Shown: in pieces, positions 5,552 through 6,099 of the stretch
Numbering within the stretch: position 1 is the first letter of the stretch
Layout: each line of letters starts with the position of its first letter
Source of the DNA: Anaerolineae bacterium
Lineage (GTDB): Bacteria; Chloroflexota; Anaerolineae; Aggregatilineales; Phototrophicaceae
Direction: 5' to 3'
NCBI GenBank assembly: GCA_019912905.1
Contig: JAIOHO010000721.1
Coordinates: 1 to 6,099, forward strand
Length of the DNA stretch: 6,099 nucleotides
Notes under the pieces: model-generated
What the model was told of the DNA's origin: nothing
The model's input: only the letters and a program-made list of their open reading frames with translations
Database searches by the model: none
Translations under genes and position numbers: made by a program

Positions 5552-6097
5552 CTAATGTGGGCGGACCGGCGCAAACCGGATCTGGCGAGCACGCAGTTCG
5601 ACCAAGGCAAATACGCACAGCCCCAGGAAGGCGGCGACCGCCCCGGCGCGAAATACCGCTGCTGGCCCGGACGCGGCATACAGATTCGCGCCAAACAAAC
5701 CGCCGAACGCACCTGCAACGCCAAACAGTGTCGTGCCCATCGCCGCCTGCGCGCTGGCACCCAGGCCCCGGGGCGCGGTTTGGGAGACGTAGACGACTGC
5801 CGCCACCCACAGGGCTGAGAACGACAGGCCGTGCATCAGCTGCGGCAGGATGATCCACCCCGGTGAAGGAATCACGGAAATCAGCAGGGAGCGCGCTACA
5901 AAGACGGCGAACGCGAACATCAGCAGCACGCGGGGTGTGAAGCGGCGGATCAGGCGGGCCGACAGCAAAAAGACCGGTAGTTCGCTCACCCCGGCGATAA
6001 ACACCGACAAACCATACAACCCTTCGCCACCGCCCAGATCAGTGATGTACAGCACCGTGTAGTTGTGGATGAACGACGAGGCGATGCCCACCAGGAA
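5552..6097 (-). CDS. Major facilitator superfamily transporter, C-terminal half (partial)
   Basis: The minus-strand frame runs from the right edge to TAG at 5554-5552, giving 181 residues. The GTG at 6091 is internal, since Phe-Leu codons precede it without a break. About six hydrophobic segments are visible, at roughly residues 1-19, 27-48, 57-76, 80-104, 117-143 and 147-168, followed by a basic cytoplasmic tail (RARQIRFAPVRPH). This matches transmembrane helices 7-12 of a 12-helix MFS protein. DLGGGEGLYGLSVFIAGVSELPVF, LMHGLSFSALWVAAVVYV and the GLGASAQAAMGTTLFG segment resemble the MFS_1-like branch that includes NupG and HcaT-type permeases, with a conserved Glu in helix 8 and His-Gly in helix 10. 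The substrate cannot be told from this half. It converges with the hydrolase gene, with 46 bp between stop codons. Confidence 0.9.
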   Translation of the reverse strand, partial: FLVGIASSFIHNYTVLYITDLGGGEGLYGLSVFIAGVSELPVFLLSARLIRRFTPRVLLMFAFAVFVARSLLISVIPSPGWIILPQLMHGLSFSALWVAAVVYVSQTAPRGLGASAQAAMGTTLFGVAGAFGGLFGANLYAASGPAAVFRAGAVAAFLGLCVFALVELRARQIRFAPVRPH

Positions 6098-6099
6098 GA

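Noticed and set aside
5520..5553. Weak hairpins between the hydrolase and the MFS gene as a bidirectional terminator
   Set aside because: The best stem (5536-5553) needs two G-U pairs and works on the plus strand only, and no T-run follows. It is not distinguishable from chance in GC-rich DNA.
1..6099. Defence, mobile-element or biosynthetic gene system
   Set aside because: No transposase, integrase, nuclease-effector, toxin-antitoxin, CRISPR repeat, tRNA or attachment site is seen. The genes are mainly housekeeping, with similar composition throughout.

Overview
The window comes from a GC-rich bacterial chromosome that reads as ordinary, vertically inherited DNA. No transposase, phage gene, CRISPR array, tRNA or rRNA is visible. 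The best guess for the host is Chloroflexota, probably an Anaerolineae relative. This rests on my recollection that long acidic proteins with repeated PDWL-type motifs and a terminal TPR are common there. It is not proven by any marker in the window.

Layout, left to right. (1) Positions 2-1624 (+): the 3' part of a very acidic, low-complexity protein with at least nine Trp-Leu motifs, a proline-rich linker and a C-terminal TPR-like segment. Its start lies upstream of the window. (2) Positions 1704-2156 (+): ndk, a complete nucleoside diphosphate kinase with a TTG start. A perfect 11-bp hairpin lies in its leader and a canonical intrinsic terminator follows it. (3) Positions 2194-2541 (-): rsfS, the ribosomal silencing factor, convergent with ndk; its stop codon sits inside the U-tract of the ndk terminator. 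A good sigma70-type promoter covers all upstream in-frame ATGs, and a consensus Shine-Dalgarno sits 6 nt before a CTG codon, so I infer a CTG start. (4) Positions 2605-2762: the divergent rsfS/tex intergenic region, holding an 8-bp inverted repeat around three GTT...AAC half-palindromes. (5) Positions 2763-4898 (+): tex, a complete S1-domain RNA-binding protein. (6) Positions 4993-5505 (+): an isochorismatase-family cysteine hydrolase with its own candidate promoter, whose -35 overlaps the tex stop codon. (7) Positions 5552-6097 (-): the C-terminal half of an MFS transporter running off the right edge.

Functionally, ndk (NTP supply), rsfS (blocks 30S-50S joining when nutrients are low) and tex (transcription/RNA metabolism) form a housekeeping group. 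They do not form one operon because the strands alternate. The hydrolase and transporter are accessory metabolic genes with unknown substrates.

No convincing new multi-gene system is present. The most interesting points are the repeated Trp-Leu motif protein, the probable CTG initiation of rsfS, and the compact repeat block between rsfS and tex.
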